This document shows, one piece after another, positions 34,290 through 47,072 of a DNA stretch of 64,000 bases. The position numbers were made by a program, and so were the translations under genes. The stretch is from Heterobilharzia americana (lineage: Eukaryota; Platyhelminthes; Trematoda; Strigeidida; Schistosomatidae): NCBI GenBank assembly GCA_944470555.2, contig OX104134.1:98078701-98142700 (forward strand). The letters run 5' to 3'. Positions within the stretch are counted from its first letter, which is position 1. The number at the start of each line of letters is the position of its first letter. Below the pieces are notes generated by a model. The model was not told where the DNA came from, ran no database searches, and saw only the letters and a list, made by a program, of their open reading frames with translations.

Positions 34290-37200
34290 TACTGAGATAT
34301 GTAAGAGCTGCGGTGGGCCAGTGGAATCACAGACTCCGATGAAGTATGCCAGCCAGTGTGTTTATTCAACAATTCTTTGAGTCCAAAGCAAGCATCAAGT
34401 GTGTAGATTTCAGGTTCAGATTCAGGTTTATCGTTTGAGGACAGGAGGCAGTTAGCCTGTATCAATCCTTCTCCAGTAGATTTCTGTGCTTGTCCAAGTC
34501 CCCTTTTGAACCAGTCAAATGATGATACGGGGACCACTTCCTATGGGAGTCGGTTCAAGGAGTTGATTACCCAACGCAAGAACCATTACTCCACAGAGAC
34601 TATGTGCGTTCTCTGCCTTTTCAGCCCCCTGCTATGTCTTCTGGGGTGTTCCGACCAAGTCGGAAGAAAAGCAGAAGATGGATCAGGTTCGAAGTCACTT
34701 CTTAGAAGCCCGTATAGCATGAGTAGGTCTCCCCTCTGTCTGAGACAAGATAAAGTGAAGAGGTACAGCTCCTCAAGTTGATCTTCGTAGGTGAGGCGAG
34801 CCATCTCAGGGATCGTACGAGTGACCGCTCTCTGAAATGCTTCTGGAAGGTCTGTATCACCTTCCAGGCAAGGATTTGCAGCCTGCATGCAGTTTTCTAA
34901 TTTAGACCTAACTAAGGATGTGTATAAGATGGTGGACATGTCACCACTTATTTTGTAAACATTCTGCGAAATTCCCAAACTGTCCTAAAATTCCAAGCTG
35001 CTACCATTCGACGGCGTGCTGTGGTTTCCAAGCCATTGCTCACCGTGACTCCCAGGTCATTGTGGGTCAGTACTGACGGTAGAGGAGTCCCATCAGAATC
35101 GTGGGGGTTGCCATGCATATGCCCCAAATGCATGCTCACACACTTACTCTCGTCGATTGGCGTAAGCCACTTCTCTGACCAGGTACGTAAGCCGTTTTGG
35201 TCTCTCCAGAATGCACGAATATCCTACTCATTCCTAATTTCCTGCCAGATTTTTACACCATCAGAGCAGAGAACCACAGAGGATTTGGAGGTATTAGCCA
35301 GATGATTTACGTATAGGAGAAATGGTAGGAGGACCCAGGACTGTGCCTCGGGGTACTCGACCCTCTACTGACTTCTAAGAGGAGGGTTGGGAATTGATAC
35401 CAACTCTTCGTCCCGTACCACTAAGTCACTCTCTTATCCAAGCAAGCAGACTGCCAGCCATTCCTAAACGTCCCAGCTCCCTGAGCAACCTGGAATGAGG
35501 TACTTTGTTGAACACCTTACTGAAGTCTGTGAAAATGACACTTACATGTATCCCATTATCTTTACACCTGACCCAACTTTCCATGGCCGTGAGCAGGTTT
35601 GTCAAGCAAGAGAAATTTCGGCGAAAGCTATGCTGCGAAAGAGACAATAGAGTGCTGGTCTCTAAGTGGACTGTGATGGCTTTCTTGATTGCTCTTTCTA
35701 GGAATTTAACTACACTAAACAAAATCATCGGCCTGTAATATGATGGGCGCTGCCTTGAACCTGCCCTGTGGATAGGTGCCACTATGACATACTTCCAGCC
35801 ATAGGGGAGTGTGCCCTCACCGAAGGACAGTTTGGATGTGGTAGTTGATGGGCCAGCTACATAGAGTGCAAGCTGTCTGAGCAGCCTTGGGTACAACTCA
35901 TCCAGTCCCGCCGACTTTTCCACGTAGAGATTACTCAATGTCCGAAGTACATTATCGCGATCGATATCCACAGAGTTCTTCCTGTCATATGTCAACGCCT
36001 CTACTGCTGAATAAGTGCACACAGGAGACTTCAGCAAAACAGCCAGCCATAGCCTCTGGTTTCTCCTTATCATCTTCGATCAAACATTTGGCTTATGTCC
36101 TTTTGATTGGGGCGGGTGTAGCACGATACATCTTGTTTCCAAAGTTCATGTGGGAAGATAACCCTCAGGATGTTGAAATGCAGCTTGGGCAAGACGTGTC
36201 CCAGAGCATATTCCAGAATGGCGGATAATGGCGATACGTTTATTTCAGGCTTCTTTGTAACGCTTCATTACTGTAGAGGCACCAATGTGGGTGGCAAGAC
36301 TCCAACACTTTTCCTTACCTTGTAGCAAGATTCGGATGTCAGGGTTTATCTGCGGGGGACAAAGTTCCTGCCCCCTCTGACACAGTTCACGCATGAACGG
36401 TCGAGACACTCTTGAATATAACTGTTTGAAGGAGCAGTATGCAGCCTTAACTGAGGCTTCCGGATTGACTGCTGAGTCCCCCCGAAGAGGCTGACAAGTT
36501 GGTAGCCCCATTATTCGCTTTTTTGGCATTGGGTCCAGCTGCGGCGTCGTCCTAGTGTAAGATGGCTTCTGTAAATCTGAAGATGATCACAGCGTGATCA
36601 CTTTTACGAACGGGTATGGGATGTCGGATGCAGCATACAACATCTGTATGTGATGATGCTGAGTCTAGAACCGATGGAATATGCTGATGGTCATATCTGG
36701 TTGCTGTCCTAATGCGCTGCATACGGTCTAAGCGAATTGGTGTTTCCACTAGGCCGTGATCAAACGAGGTACTCGCTGCTGTTGCTGCTAGTCTAGCCCA
36801 GTCAACTTATAGTGCGTTGAGGTCTCCTATAACTAGACATCGGCATTTATCTGTCCAGGGGGATCAGCCTATTTGAGAGGAAGTTTGCTGCACCAGATTC
36901 AGGGCTTCGATATGCCACGATTGCGTTAACATCTTGTCCCCTGCATTTCAGTCAGCAGTGCAGCATTTCATACGCAACCGTTTCCATGGCTTTAACAGTT
37001 AAGGTATTCTTGACTTAAAGGATGACACCGCAACTTCTAAGCACCAACCTATCACTCCTGGAGAGGGCGAATCCTCGTGTGTCTTACTGACACTGATCTC
37101 GGAAGACAGCCAAGTTTCCGAGGTGAAGATAGCGTCAGAACTTTTTTGTCTACTATATTACTAAGCTCAACCTGACTGTTCAAGAGACTACGTGCATTTG

Positions 37201-37670
37201 TGTACAAGACAATGAAACTACTTCAGTGAGTTTCCGTCCCGTCCATAGGGGCTTCAGAGCCATTCATTGCCAAATCCTCACCACAGGAGATTCCGCCAAT
37301 TTCAGATCTTGCTCTTTTGCCATTCGCCCGGGTTTTAGTCCTGCTTCCGCCCCCCATTTTTTGATTCGACCAGCAAGAGCCAGATCCCTACACACGATGA
37401 TAGGCTATTTACCATGAAGAGCATTGATTGAGGGATTTCAACCAGAATTTGTAAATTCATTAAATCACACTTTCTACGCATTTCTTGCTTGTTTCGGATG
37501 CTCTTCGGGAAAAGGAATGTTCTCACTGCTTTGGATTGCCCCACTATAGGAGCCGTTGCTGTTTCCCCTGAGACAACATTCCAAATAGTGCATGTTTTCA
37601 GCAAGAGGACGTTGGCTGTGACTCTGGTATTAGCCTTTTGCTGAGTTACTGTCGTTGCGTTCATATGCGT
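34290..37670 (-). pseudogene. CR1-clade non-LTR retrotransposon, nearly full length
   Basis: Read on the minus strand from about 37664. An N-terminal open frame is followed by endonuclease blocks (VLYTNARSL-like near 37200, DKCRCLVIGDLNAL near 36830, KSDHAVI near 36605). RT starts near 35960: LYVEKSAGLDELYPRLL, LPYGWKYVIVAPIHRAG, SYYRPMILFSVV, QHSFRRNFSCLTNLL, and VIFTDFSKVFNKVPH (motif A, aspartate kept). The YADD part between 35420 and 35140 is disrupted. KCVSMHLG and NDLGVTVS follow at 35140-35040, and the C-terminal VRSKLENCMQAANP and RAVTRTIPEMA blocks reach 34586. The 3' untranslated region runs to about 34290. Many stops are present. Confidence 0.8.
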
Positions 37671-37679
37671 ATGTCATTT

Positions 37680-39880
37680 CCAAGATGATAGTGATCGTTT
37701 GTCAGCGCGGTTTGGCTGATATATAGTTTTTGTGCTGTCTCCAAGTCACCTCATTTCCTTGAATGGTTATGGGCGAATGGGTTAGGCTGTCGGAGGCGCT
37801 CAGAGTACAGCATAACTTTAGCCACACGGCGTTTTCGCCGTCCCTCTATGCTCTTTTCCCAGGACGTCTCAGGCTGGCGTGAGCAGTGGAGGGTTTACTG
37901 TGACGTCAGTTTCAAGATGTTATCTGAGAAACTTTAAGGGGTCCATGAGGAAGAGTTCAAAAGTGAGGACCTAGATCACCTCCAAAGGAAGTACGTAACA
38001 GGCCATCTTTGCATTCATTTATTTAGACCTCAAACTACTGTCTGGTGTGGCAAAGAAAATGAGGTTCACGTCTTGCTTCTCTGCTGTTTGTGGAATAGTG
38101 TGGGCTTCCCGGTTGATTCCACTGGCTATAGGAGTCTGAAGATGCTCTAATCTGCACTTCTTCAGATTACAGCCTCTATCAGTAGTAGCTCATCATGACT
38201 CTAGCACACATTCCAGATGGGTAAACCCTTCATGAAGATAGGATTCCGCCGTCTTTGATTCAAACTTTGATGCCCAGCAAATGCGCCCTAAACTAAGAGG
38301 TTGATGGTTCAGTGAATCCTGCTTCCAAGACCATCATTATTAATGTATTGTGTGCAGGAACCACCAAAATTTTTCGCCAGGTTAAGAAAAATGACTTGAA
38401 AAATTCATGCACTGCCTTTACCATCCATTCAATCGTCCCAAGCTATCTGCAAGTTCGTGGCACCAAACTTGGCAGCCCGGAAACTATGTGGGGTGGAGCG
38501 AATGTTGTCATTCCACCAAACAAAGTACACAAACAACATCGGTTGTCAGACTTTCCAGAACTTTACGGGCATAAACAGCAGGGCCATAGCTGTGTGTCTA
38601 CTCACGTTCATTCTGTTTTCGCCTGTGAATCTTATTGAAAAGGGGTGTTGCTCTTAATTTATCTACACGAGGCCCTATCTATTCAACATGCGGACGGGAC
38701 ACAAAGAGGAGGCTGAGTTTCTTGGCTCAACTTTTTACTGTCACCGGTGTTAAGGCATCACAACCTGTAGATTTCTCCAGCCTGATTTTTGACAGTCTCC
38801 CCAAGACTTTACTTTGCGAGATTCCCACATTGAGTAGTGTTGTTTTCCAAAGACGCTTGTTGCATCTTGGTGCATGCTGTATGCAGGAATGTGTGAGCAG
38901 ATGCAAGGCATGAGTAGCAGCAAACACCGGTGTTCCCTCCCGTTTCTTCTGCGAAGTTGTTGATAAGCAAACAAGAAATGAAACAAATAATTAATAAACG
39001 GTCCCAGTATAAAACACACTTGTTGAATACCAATCTATTTGATTGCAAGCTTACTGTCCGCGAAAAATCCACTCTTCGGCCCCCTTAGTCAGATTATTTT
39101 CTCTTGCAGAGCAGTGACATTACGAAAATCCTTTTGAAAAGCCCTGAAGCTTGCGTGTACAACGCCAATCATCACTATGGTGAGACTATTGTAGCTTAAC
39201 ACACTTCCCCAAAATCAATAGCCTAGAGTTCGACGACATTCAACATTGATGCTGACCTTCATAGGTTAACTGGACTCGCTAAGCTGAAGCCACCCGGTCA
39301 AGCATCCTCGCCACTTCACACGCTGTCGTGTTACGTTGCACTGCTCGCATTCAACTCTCTAGCCAGTTAGTTGGAACGCATCGGTATTTTGGCACAACCA
39401 TCCAAACAAGCTATTCCATCCGACTACGCTATCGTGTTTTTCCTTGGTCTCGTATTCGTGGGTATATGACAAGTCCGAATAATTAGTGACTGGTCTTCGC
39501 GTCTGTCAAGTTCGCACCAGGACAAATCCTAAATTGGTGAGTCCGACGTGATCACATGTCCCGACCAATGGCAAATATCGAATTGTTGAGCCTGTTCCAT
39601 TTTACATTTGTATGTTGTTTTCATTTCCATAACTTTCATGTGTCCATTTACTGCGCTTTCTCATGTCCGACCACACTCCCAAGCTTATTCGTGTGTAGCC
39701 GACTACGAACACGATCCAACTGGTGCCATACTGGCAAGACAATGCAGAAATATGGTTTCTGCATGCCGAGGCGGATTTTCGAGAACAGGGCGTCTCAGCT
39801 CCTCATTCTCGATTTCTTGCCGTCATACGTTCACTACCGCGGGAATTAAACAAGTATGTTACAGCACACATGTTTAATCC
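37680..39880. other. Repeat-derived stretch, possible second RT relic
   Basis: On the minus strand near 38860-38760 the words VLGRLSKIRLEKSTGCDALTP resemble the pre-RT segment of a non-LTR element, but no catalytic motif follows. Plus-strand open frames here (38312-38638, 39556-39849) show no recognisable domain. Confidence 0.25.
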
Positions 39881-39894
39881 TGAAGTAAGTGATC

Positions 39895-42215
39895 CTTAAG
39901 CGCCAATTCTCTCAACCATCACATAGAAGCACTGAATGACTTGACTGAGATTAGTGTTGAAAATCCGGCTGTTGTTCACGCCTTACGCTGAGTGGAGTGG
40001 AGTGGAGTGCAGTAGATCTCCACACTGACTTCAGGTTAATGAAGGCCTGTCTTGCTTTACCGATGCTGGCTGCTTTGACATCCTCATCTGTGCCACCACC
40101 TGTATTTGAAACGATGGTGCCCTGCCTAGGTAGGTGGGAGAGACAACTTGCTTTAGACTTCTCCCGTCGATAGTGGTTGGTGCTTGTTGTTGACTCTGGT
40201 TGAGTATCTTCATCACCTCTGTCTTCTCTGCGTTCACCTGAAGTCGTGTCTTCCTTCGCTGCCTCACCTCGCCTCTTCTATCAACTTGTTAGTTTTCACC
40301 TGTAGATCTTCGAGTTTGTGTGACACAAATCATCATCAGCGAATTCGAAAATCTTCTAGAGTCTTGTCATCGGTCCAGCCAGCGTGTGCCCATCTTCTCA
40401 CGGCTACTCATAGTTTGTTGAGCGGTCCGGTCCAGTCGACACAATCAGGAAGGCCATCGGTGGTAGTAGGCAACCTCATCTTACTCCTTCCTGTCTTCAC
40501 TTCAAAGGCATCACTGAGCTTTCCATTGCTATGTGAATCACTTGGCATGTAGCATTATATAGCACGTAACTGCTGTTGAATGAGGTTGATAAAGTTTTGT
40601 GGCACTAAAACCGTAGTTTTGAAGCAGCTGTCTATCAAATTACTTCTCGGTCGACGCTTTCGAAGGCCTTTCCAAAGTCGATGAAGTTGGGGTAGAGAGT
40701 TGACTGGCATCCTATGCTCTGTTCTATGATGATACATAGAGTAGCGCTGGAATCTGATCCGCACATGATTTGTTTTTCCTGAAGTCAGGCAGCATGTCCC
40801 GATCGTAATTTGGAATCCAGCGCATTTTTTATTCTCTCCGGGATGATGTGGCATAGTATTTTGCTTGCTTTGGGTGGACAGGGACAGGAGTATGATTCTG
40901 CGCCCGTTCTTGAGAAGACTTAGGCCGTCCATCCTCCAATCTGCGGGTACCATTTCTTCCTTCCTTCCTTCCGAACCTTCTGCAATAGTGGTGTGAGCAT
41001 GTCCGCTGCTGTTGTCTTTGTGTCTGTTTTCAGTGCTTCTGGAGGAATTCCATCTGGTAATGCTGCTTTCCCAGATTTTAGCAACTTTATGGCGTTCAGG
41101 ACTTCTGCTATCGACGGAGGGCTTGTGTTCACTGGTAGTTCTGTGGCTGGGCTGCTGGTGGTATTTCTCGACGAGTTGCAGGTGGTGGTGGTCGTCGATT
41201 CAAGAGTTTTCTAAAGTGGTCAGCCCATCATTTCCTTTGTTTCTCCTTTTTAATGGTAACTAAGTTGCCTTCACTATCTGTCATTGGTTTCATCTGCGTT
41301 GATCTCTTCTACCACAGATAGCAACCTGGGATGTCCCTGGTTATTCGACATAATGTTGCCTGGTCTCTGTCTCCCTTACCTGCAGCCTGTTCTGCTTCAG
41401 TTGCGGGTGTCGTAGAAGTGTCTTTTGTCTTTCCGCGCACTCCTCTTCACCTCTTTGTCCAATAGTTTGTACATTGTACTCAGTTCCTCTTCTCGTTGTG
41501 CATCCTTGCACTGGTTCATCTTCTGCTTCACCATCTTCATCTCCCTCTCCCTCCTCTATCAGCTTCCGTGCGTCCGTGGGGATCCATTCCATGTCTTGCC
41601 TCTTCTTCTTCCTTTCTAACGCGGTTATGCAGGTTTCCCTACACATCTCCTCCAAAGAGTTCGGTATCCTTCCACGCAGGTTTCCTCAGGGATGTTGCTT
41701 AATGTCTTTCATTTTTTCCTGGTGGTTGACCTGAAGATGTCCTTTGTAGTTTCGCCCTCCAGTTCAGTTTCTGCCATGGGTGTTCAACTTGAACTGTTGT
41801 CTATCATCAGTTTCTTTGAAGGCTTCCGACTTGATTTTGAAGGTAAATTCCTTGCACTAGATAGTGAGTGGTGTGAAGCTGAATCTGCCTCCCTTCCTGA
41901 TCTGATCTTGTGTCCAGTAGGCTGCGTCTCCACTTTCTACACTTTGAGATGAAGTCGATCTGATGTTAAGTGTGTTCATCTGGTGAAATCAACTCCGTGT
42001 CGCTTCGTGAATATCCTTAAGTGTTTGTACACACTGCCTCCAATCACCAAGTCGTTGAAGGCGCAGAAGTCTGCAAACAATTCTCCATTCTCATTCATTT
42101 CACAGAGTGCCTCTCAACTTATGATGAGTTCTCTTCCTGTGTTGTCTGCTTCCAGTTTGAGATTCTTGTCACCCATTAGAATTTTGATGTCGCCATCTGG
42201 GGTGGGGCCTTATCC
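39895..42215 (-). pseudogene. RTE-clade element (SR2-like), endonuclease through RT
   Basis: Minus strand. The endonuclease is visible as MGDKNLKLEADNTGRE (about 42175), ENGELFADFCAFNDLVIGGSVY and SASHHSLSSARN. A linker with EEECAERQKTLLRH follows (41650-41341). RT starts at 41132 with PPSIAEVLNAIKLLKSGKAALPDGIPPEAL, then EQSVEW/MPVNS and DRLWKGLRK (motif A region, broken). The C-terminal block is NAEKTEVMKILNQSQQQAP, DGRSLKQVVSPTYLG (40230-40120). It breaks off at 39895 in the middle of the C-terminal domain. It has many frameshifts and is dead, but it covers more of the element than any other SR2-like copy here. Confidence 0.85.
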
Positions 42216-42329
42216 ATTACTGATTGAGGTTGTTTATATGGATAACCCTTGTAAGTCTAAAGATCCTATTGATCCAGTTAAGCAGAATAACTCAGTCTAC
42301 CGGAAGTTTGAAAATTGACAGGAATAGAA

Positions 42330-42720
42330 GCACAGCAAAATGAAGTTAAGGCCGAGGCAAATACAAATGCTGTGCCAACTTCTCTTGCGCAAAAACATCA
42401 GGCTTCAGTTCATGGACAGCCAACGTCTCTGCTGCATTCGAAGTTGAAGACAGGTGAGACGGGAAACGTTCTAGCGTATTCCATGGTCAACATTATGTTC
42501 ACTATTTGGATGCTATCAGTAATACTTTTCACTTTATGTAACACATGTAATATACAGACTAGAATGGAATTATAATCCACTACTGTGACGCAGTTCATCT
42601 TCCGTAGTAATCCAGGAAACAGTAATCCTGTTTGAAGATTGATCGGCGAAATAACACGAACTCCACAGGCAGAAGGCTGACCACGAGTCATCATTTAGCC
42701 AATATTCAATCTGTTCGAAA
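42330..42720 (+). repeat. Dispersed repeat, same tail family as 14740 and 58000
   Basis: The GTAATATACAGACTAGAATGGAATTATAATCCACTACTGTG section (about 42545-42590) aligns with 14835-14880 and, reversed, with 57930-57985. Preceding sequence (TATTCCATGGTCAACATTATG...) corresponds to the ACAATAAATTGTGTTCA region of the other copies. Confidence 0.5.
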
Positions 42721-43800
42721 CTAGATCATTCCTAATATCTGTGTCTACGTGAACCATTTCCGACATACAAGGTTGAAGCAGCAATAGAACGTCTCACCAC
42801 ACTCCGTCCTAGCCAATAAACTCACAGAATAGTCCAAAAGTTGTATAACATCTGCATGTATGTTGAAGAATTGGAATACGAGATGATGCGAGCAGCTAGT
42901 GAGCAAGACTGTGAACTGCTGGTGGACAGTCGCAATAAGACAAGATCGGCTACTCTCCTGAACTGAACAATACTCAGATTGAGAAGTTCAGTGGGCATAC
43001 TGAAGGTAGGTATGCAGCCGATAATACTGAGATAATCAATACCGCTTCACCAATGGTGAATATATCAGAGTGGACTGCATATTTCTCGACCAGAGGTTTA
43101 AGCTCAGGTGCACTGAAGATTACAGGCGATGGGCTTAGCTTCAATGTACTGGTTAACAAATCGAAGTCAGAAGATGTCATTCCGTATCCACTGACAAAAG
43201 CCGTCACACTGTGAGTGATGTATCTAACAAACAGACTGAAGTGTCTAGGAAAAAATGCCAACGATGCATATCGTTTTGATATTCGCCATCAGAATCTGGA
43301 TAGATTAGCCAATTTCAGTGCATCAGCTAATTTTAAGAATGCTTTCTCAATTTATTCAAAACATTTAGTTCAAGATTAAATGGAGAAAACTAACTAATTA
43401 CTTCAGTGGTCAAACCATGTGCCTTAGAGACACTCATCTGCATTCCCTTAAAAAAGTTTTCAGTCGCATTCTAGTCTGGAAAACACGCCGAAGTCAAATC
43501 AATGAAATTATTGACAAATTGCCTAAGCTATTCAGTTTATGCGCTATTCTCGAAACACTAACACAAATAGCCTACAAAATATAGTTGAACAAATGTGTCA
43601 AGGAAATTAATCGTGCATCGAGGTGTCGGACGAGGCTATCCCTTCACAGTTAGGTAATCGAAATGTGATTTTCATGTAACTCACTCATTATTGTAGCCTG
43701 CCGACATAATCACACTAGCTGTGTAGCCCAGCAATCACGAACACCGTTTCGTATTCGCGAGTTCATCAACACCATATCTGAAATGTCATGTCAGCGACAA
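42721..43800. other. Intergenic stretch
   Basis: A 95-codon minus-strand open frame at 42974-43261 is the longest. It has no recognisable domain and no convincing splice sites. Nothing else seen. Confidence 0.35.
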
Positions 43801-43836
43801 GTGAAGAAAAAAACACAGTGGTGTTAATCAGGAAAA

Positions 43837-43842
43837 TTTATT
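43837..43842 (-). promoter_or_regulatory. Poly(A) signal of histidine-rich gene A
   Basis: TTTATT on plus is AATAAA on minus, about 170 bases after the stop. The equivalent in unit B is at 46896-46901. Confidence 0.6.
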
Positions 43843-44013
43843 TCAGCTAGAATGTCGGAACTAAACACAAAGGTGGGTGTTGACAGAAACACATGATTGA
43901 GTGAGTCAGGTCAGGTCAGTGTGAGTTTGGGATGAGTGTGAGGGTGAGAGTGAAGTATTTGACTGGACTGTTGAAGAATGATGCAGCGAAGCCTGCTGGG
44001 GGATGGCTGTTCT

Positions 44014-44310
44014 CTATGCAGTGTTTGAACTGACAGTAGTGTGATGATGCTCGTCGCGGTGATGATGATGGTGATGGTGATCGTGGTGATCGTGGTCGTG
44101 GTCGTGACTGTGTATATGGCCAACGCCTTTGTGGTCGTCGTAGTCATCATCGTGATCATGGTGATCATCGTCAGTGCAATTTGCATGATGCACATGGTGG
44201 TGGTCATCATCGTCGTGGTGATGATCACTATGGTTCCCTTTTCCGTGTGTCTCCACTTCACACAGAATGTAGAGTGACAGGCAAAGTAGGGTGGTCAGTT
44301 TGACGAGCAT
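44014..44310 (-). CDS. Secreted His/Asp-rich protein, copy A
   Basis: A 98-residue intronless frame. Residues 1-17 (MLVKLTTLLCLSLYILC) form a signal peptide. The mature part is dominated by His (31 of 98) and Asp (19), arranged as HHHDDDDHHH, DDDHHDHDDDYDDH and a run of alternating HD ending in seven consecutive His (residues 78-84). Two N-glycosylation sequons are present (NHS at 26, NCT at 44). Such composition suggests extracellular binding of zinc, copper or haem, or pH-dependent polymer behaviour; this is inference, as I do not recognise a named family. A TATA box lies at 44390-44381, about 75 bases before the ATG, and AATAAA follows the stop. Of the overlapping frames on both strands, only this one has a signal peptide, so it was chosen. 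The paralogs at 16122 and 24471 keep this frame and support it. Confidence 0.8.
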   Translation of the reverse strand: MLVKLTTLLCLSLYILCEVETHGKGNHSDHHHDDDDHHHVHHANCTDDDHHDHDDDYDDHKGVGHIHSHDHDHDHHDHHHHHHHRDEHHHTTVSSNTA

Positions 44311-44380
44311 AGATGTGTGTTGTATTGTGCTGTGTGGTGTTGTTCGGATGAGGAGAGTGTCAGTGAAAAATCGTGAACGC

Positions 44381-44390
44381 CTATATATAC
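44381..44390 (-). promoter_or_regulatory. TATA box of histidine-rich gene A
   Basis: Minus strand GTATATATAG, 71-80 bases upstream of the ATG, implying a short 5' leader of roughly 40-50 nt. It is preserved at 47440-47449 in unit B and as TATAAA near 16053 beside the left paralog. Confidence 0.65.
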
Positions 44391-44464
44391 TGGTGACAGA
44401 GATGTGGTTGTGACTGAATGCAGGTTTTGTGTGATTGAGAGTTGGAAATGAGGTCGATCGTTTA

Positions 44465-44704
44465 TCACATTGTCGACTATTGGATTATGTGAGGTGAAAC
44501 TAGTGACCTATATCGTAATGTTGAGAATGTCAATGTGAGAGGTCATGCGAGTATGATAATGGGTGATTTTGATAGTTTCCTGTGATTTGATAAGTGACTG
44601 TGAACAGGTTGAATGATGTGTTTAGTGTAGAATTTGAACATCTCTCTGTTGATTGTTCACAAGCATTTGGATGTGTGAAGTAGTCAAGGTATGTTTGTGA
44701 TGTC
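44465..44704. repeat. 240-bp segment that recurs inverted at the unit junction
   Basis: The 5' flank of the histidine-rich gene (about 155-395 bases upstream of its ATG) recurs in reverse complement at 46626-46865, between the two units, and directly at 47524-47763 in unit B. Confidence 0.9.
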
Positions 44705-46593
44705 TTATTCATGTCAATGTGTGTGTGTGTGTGTGAGTGTGTGAGAGGATGAAGGAATGAGTGGGTGAGTGATTGGATATGTGAGTGAGTGAGTGGTTAG
44801 TTGTGTTATTGATTGAGTGATGAGGTGAATGTGTGATAACTTGATATTGAGACAATCTACAAGTGTATATGTGAGCCCTTCCCGACTGCCTGCATACACT
44901 AGGTGGACTTATCCAATCACAATGTCACTCGGTGTGAATTTGCAAATTGGACAGACAACCCAAGTCTTACTGCTGGTATTATTAATACGTCTGACAAAAG
45001 CAAGGATTTTGTGTGCTTTTGAAATTGGAACCGTGAAAGTTTCATTCTGCCAAGCATCCATCGATTTCTTTCCGATCTGCCTTGCTTAAAGCACCCAAAG
45101 ATATTCACAATATACCATTTGAGTGAGTTGGTAGGTGAACGAAATCATCGAGTGTCTTGTTTGAATTTCATACTATGTTTGTCAGAGACTATATGGAGTA
45201 TTACATCCTGAAATATCAAGAAATTGTAGCAGTTCGTGAAGATACGCTACACAGTTTGGCTAATGTGAACATCAAGATTAGTTATAAGGCTAAGATCAAA
45301 GAATGTCAAACATAAGGCGCCAATCTGGGTGCAGAATCGTGTGTAGCAAAGGCATCTTCAGCCTGCAGTTGAAATGGTGGGTTAGGCCCGAAAACACGTG
45401 CACGCCAATCTCATTCGACCTGATTCCCCGCCTCAATATTCACCTCACTTTCATTGACTGACTGTTGTTCACATGCAATGACGAACTCCCCGATGCCTAT
45501 GCACCTTACTTCTGATTGCTAATTACACCCGAAGCAGTCATATGCACAGTTGACGGTAAACGAGTATTAGGAAACAGCAAGTTTGAGTTTAAATTGATGA
45601 TCACAGACGAGGTAAGAGTAGCAATAACACTGTAGCGGTGATTGTCATTGTATGTGTCGTGCATTGATCAGTGTCACAGTTCATATGGTGGAGTTAAATA
45701 GACTAGAGATGTACTTTCATCAGTCTCAATGTCGAACGCTTTAGGCATGACCATCTACGTGATCTGGTTCAAGTTTGCAATGATTTCAAATCATCTTCTT
45801 GCTCATTCAAGTAGCGAATTCACATGTTTGATACAGATGAACTCAAGACCACACATCTGTATTGAGCATAAACTTTTAAGAACAAGGAAATGAGACGACC
45901 TTTCAGTTTCGTCGATTTTCACACCTAGACTTGCACAGAATTTTGTGCATCAGAACTAAACATTTGTTTGATTTCAAACTGTGGTGTAGTTGATGGGGAT
46001 GAGGAAAGTGTGCCAGTTCAAGGTTTGTGACTTGGTCATCGGGCAGCATTTTGCAGACTATGTGTGTTCCATATCCTGTCTACATTGACAACAAGTAACA
46101 TTCAGTAGCATCACTCTTCTTCGTTGTGTGCAAGGAAGAAGCGAATTAAATATCCACGACTGTTCGAGTGAATGTTTTTCCAAAATACTTAGAAGCATTG
46201 GTGTGGGCTACATAACTTGTCTTGTTCATGTGAGGTTATCTTGTCGACGGTCTACGCAGTGTAGATCTGAGAAGAGTTCTCAACTCAAGGTTTCGTAACG
46301 AATAGGAGCTAGGATATGAACGCGTAAGTAATAACTTGTAACCTAGACGGAAAGCATAGTATGCAAATTGTTAATTCAGTGCTCAAGATGCAAATTTTCA
46401 CGGTGAGACATCGTGATCGGACACGTCAACAAACTGTAGGTAAGCAGTTGAGGACGGACTTCACATACACTTCCAGGTTACGTGAAAATAAATTTATCAA
46501 ACTAAACTACGGAGAAGGCTTTTTGATGCGACTCATGTGCCTGCAATCAAGCATCAGCAATCACGCAACAACACACACAGTCCTCCAATGAAT
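44705..46593. other. Upstream part of unit A, no gene recognised
   Basis: Contains a short (TG)n run (about 44717-44733) and several open frames of 60-86 codons that also occur in unit B. Because the units are nearly identical, that conservation says nothing about coding. No domain or splice chain seen. Confidence 0.4.
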
Positions 46594-46625
46594 CACACAC
46601 AATCAAAATCTAACTGACACGTACT

Positions 46626-46865
46626 GACATCACAAACATACCTTGACTACTTCACACATCCAAATGCCTGTGAACAATCAACAGAGAGATGTTCAAATTC
46701 TACACTAAACACATCATTCAACCTGTTCACAGTCACTTATCAAATCACAGGAAACTATCAAAATCACCCATTATCATACTCGCATGACCTCTCACATTGA
46801 CATTCTCAACATTACGATATAGGTCACTAGTTTCACCTCACATAACCCAATAGTCGACAATGTGA
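46626..46865. repeat. Inverted copy of gene 5' flank at tandem junction
   Basis: Reverse complement of 44465-44704. It ends four bases before unit B starts at 46870. At variable sites it carries unit B's base at one position (CAGGCATTTGG) and unit A's at another (GTATGTTTGTG), so it is a mosaic. Confidence 0.9.
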
Positions 46866-47072
46866 AGCAAAACACAGTGGTGTTAATCAGGAAAATTTAT
46901 TTCAGCTAGAATGTCGGAACTAAACACAAAGGTGGGTGTTGACGGAAACACATGATTGAGTGAGTCAGGTCAGGTCAGTGTGAGTTTGGGATGAGTGTGA
47001 GGGTGAGAGTGAAGTATTTGACTGGACTGTTGAAGAATGATGCAGCGAAGCCTGCTGGGGGATGGCTGTTCT

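Larger units (their letters stand above)
43811..46593. repeat. Tandem duplication unit A
   Basis: This 2.78-kb block recurs at 46870-49652 with a constant offset of 3059 bp. I noticed only about seven base differences, so identity is above 99 percent. It contains one histidine-rich gene with its TATA box and poly(A) signal plus about 2.2 kb upstream of the gene. The right boundary cannot be fixed because unit B runs into a gap. Confidence 0.95.

Noticed and set aside
43911..44277. Other frames over the histidine-rich gene (116-codon minus frame, 78-codon plus frame)
   Set aside because: They are Met/Val/Thr/Ile-rich by-products of CAT/GAT-type repeats. Only the 98-codon frame has a signal peptide and paralog support.
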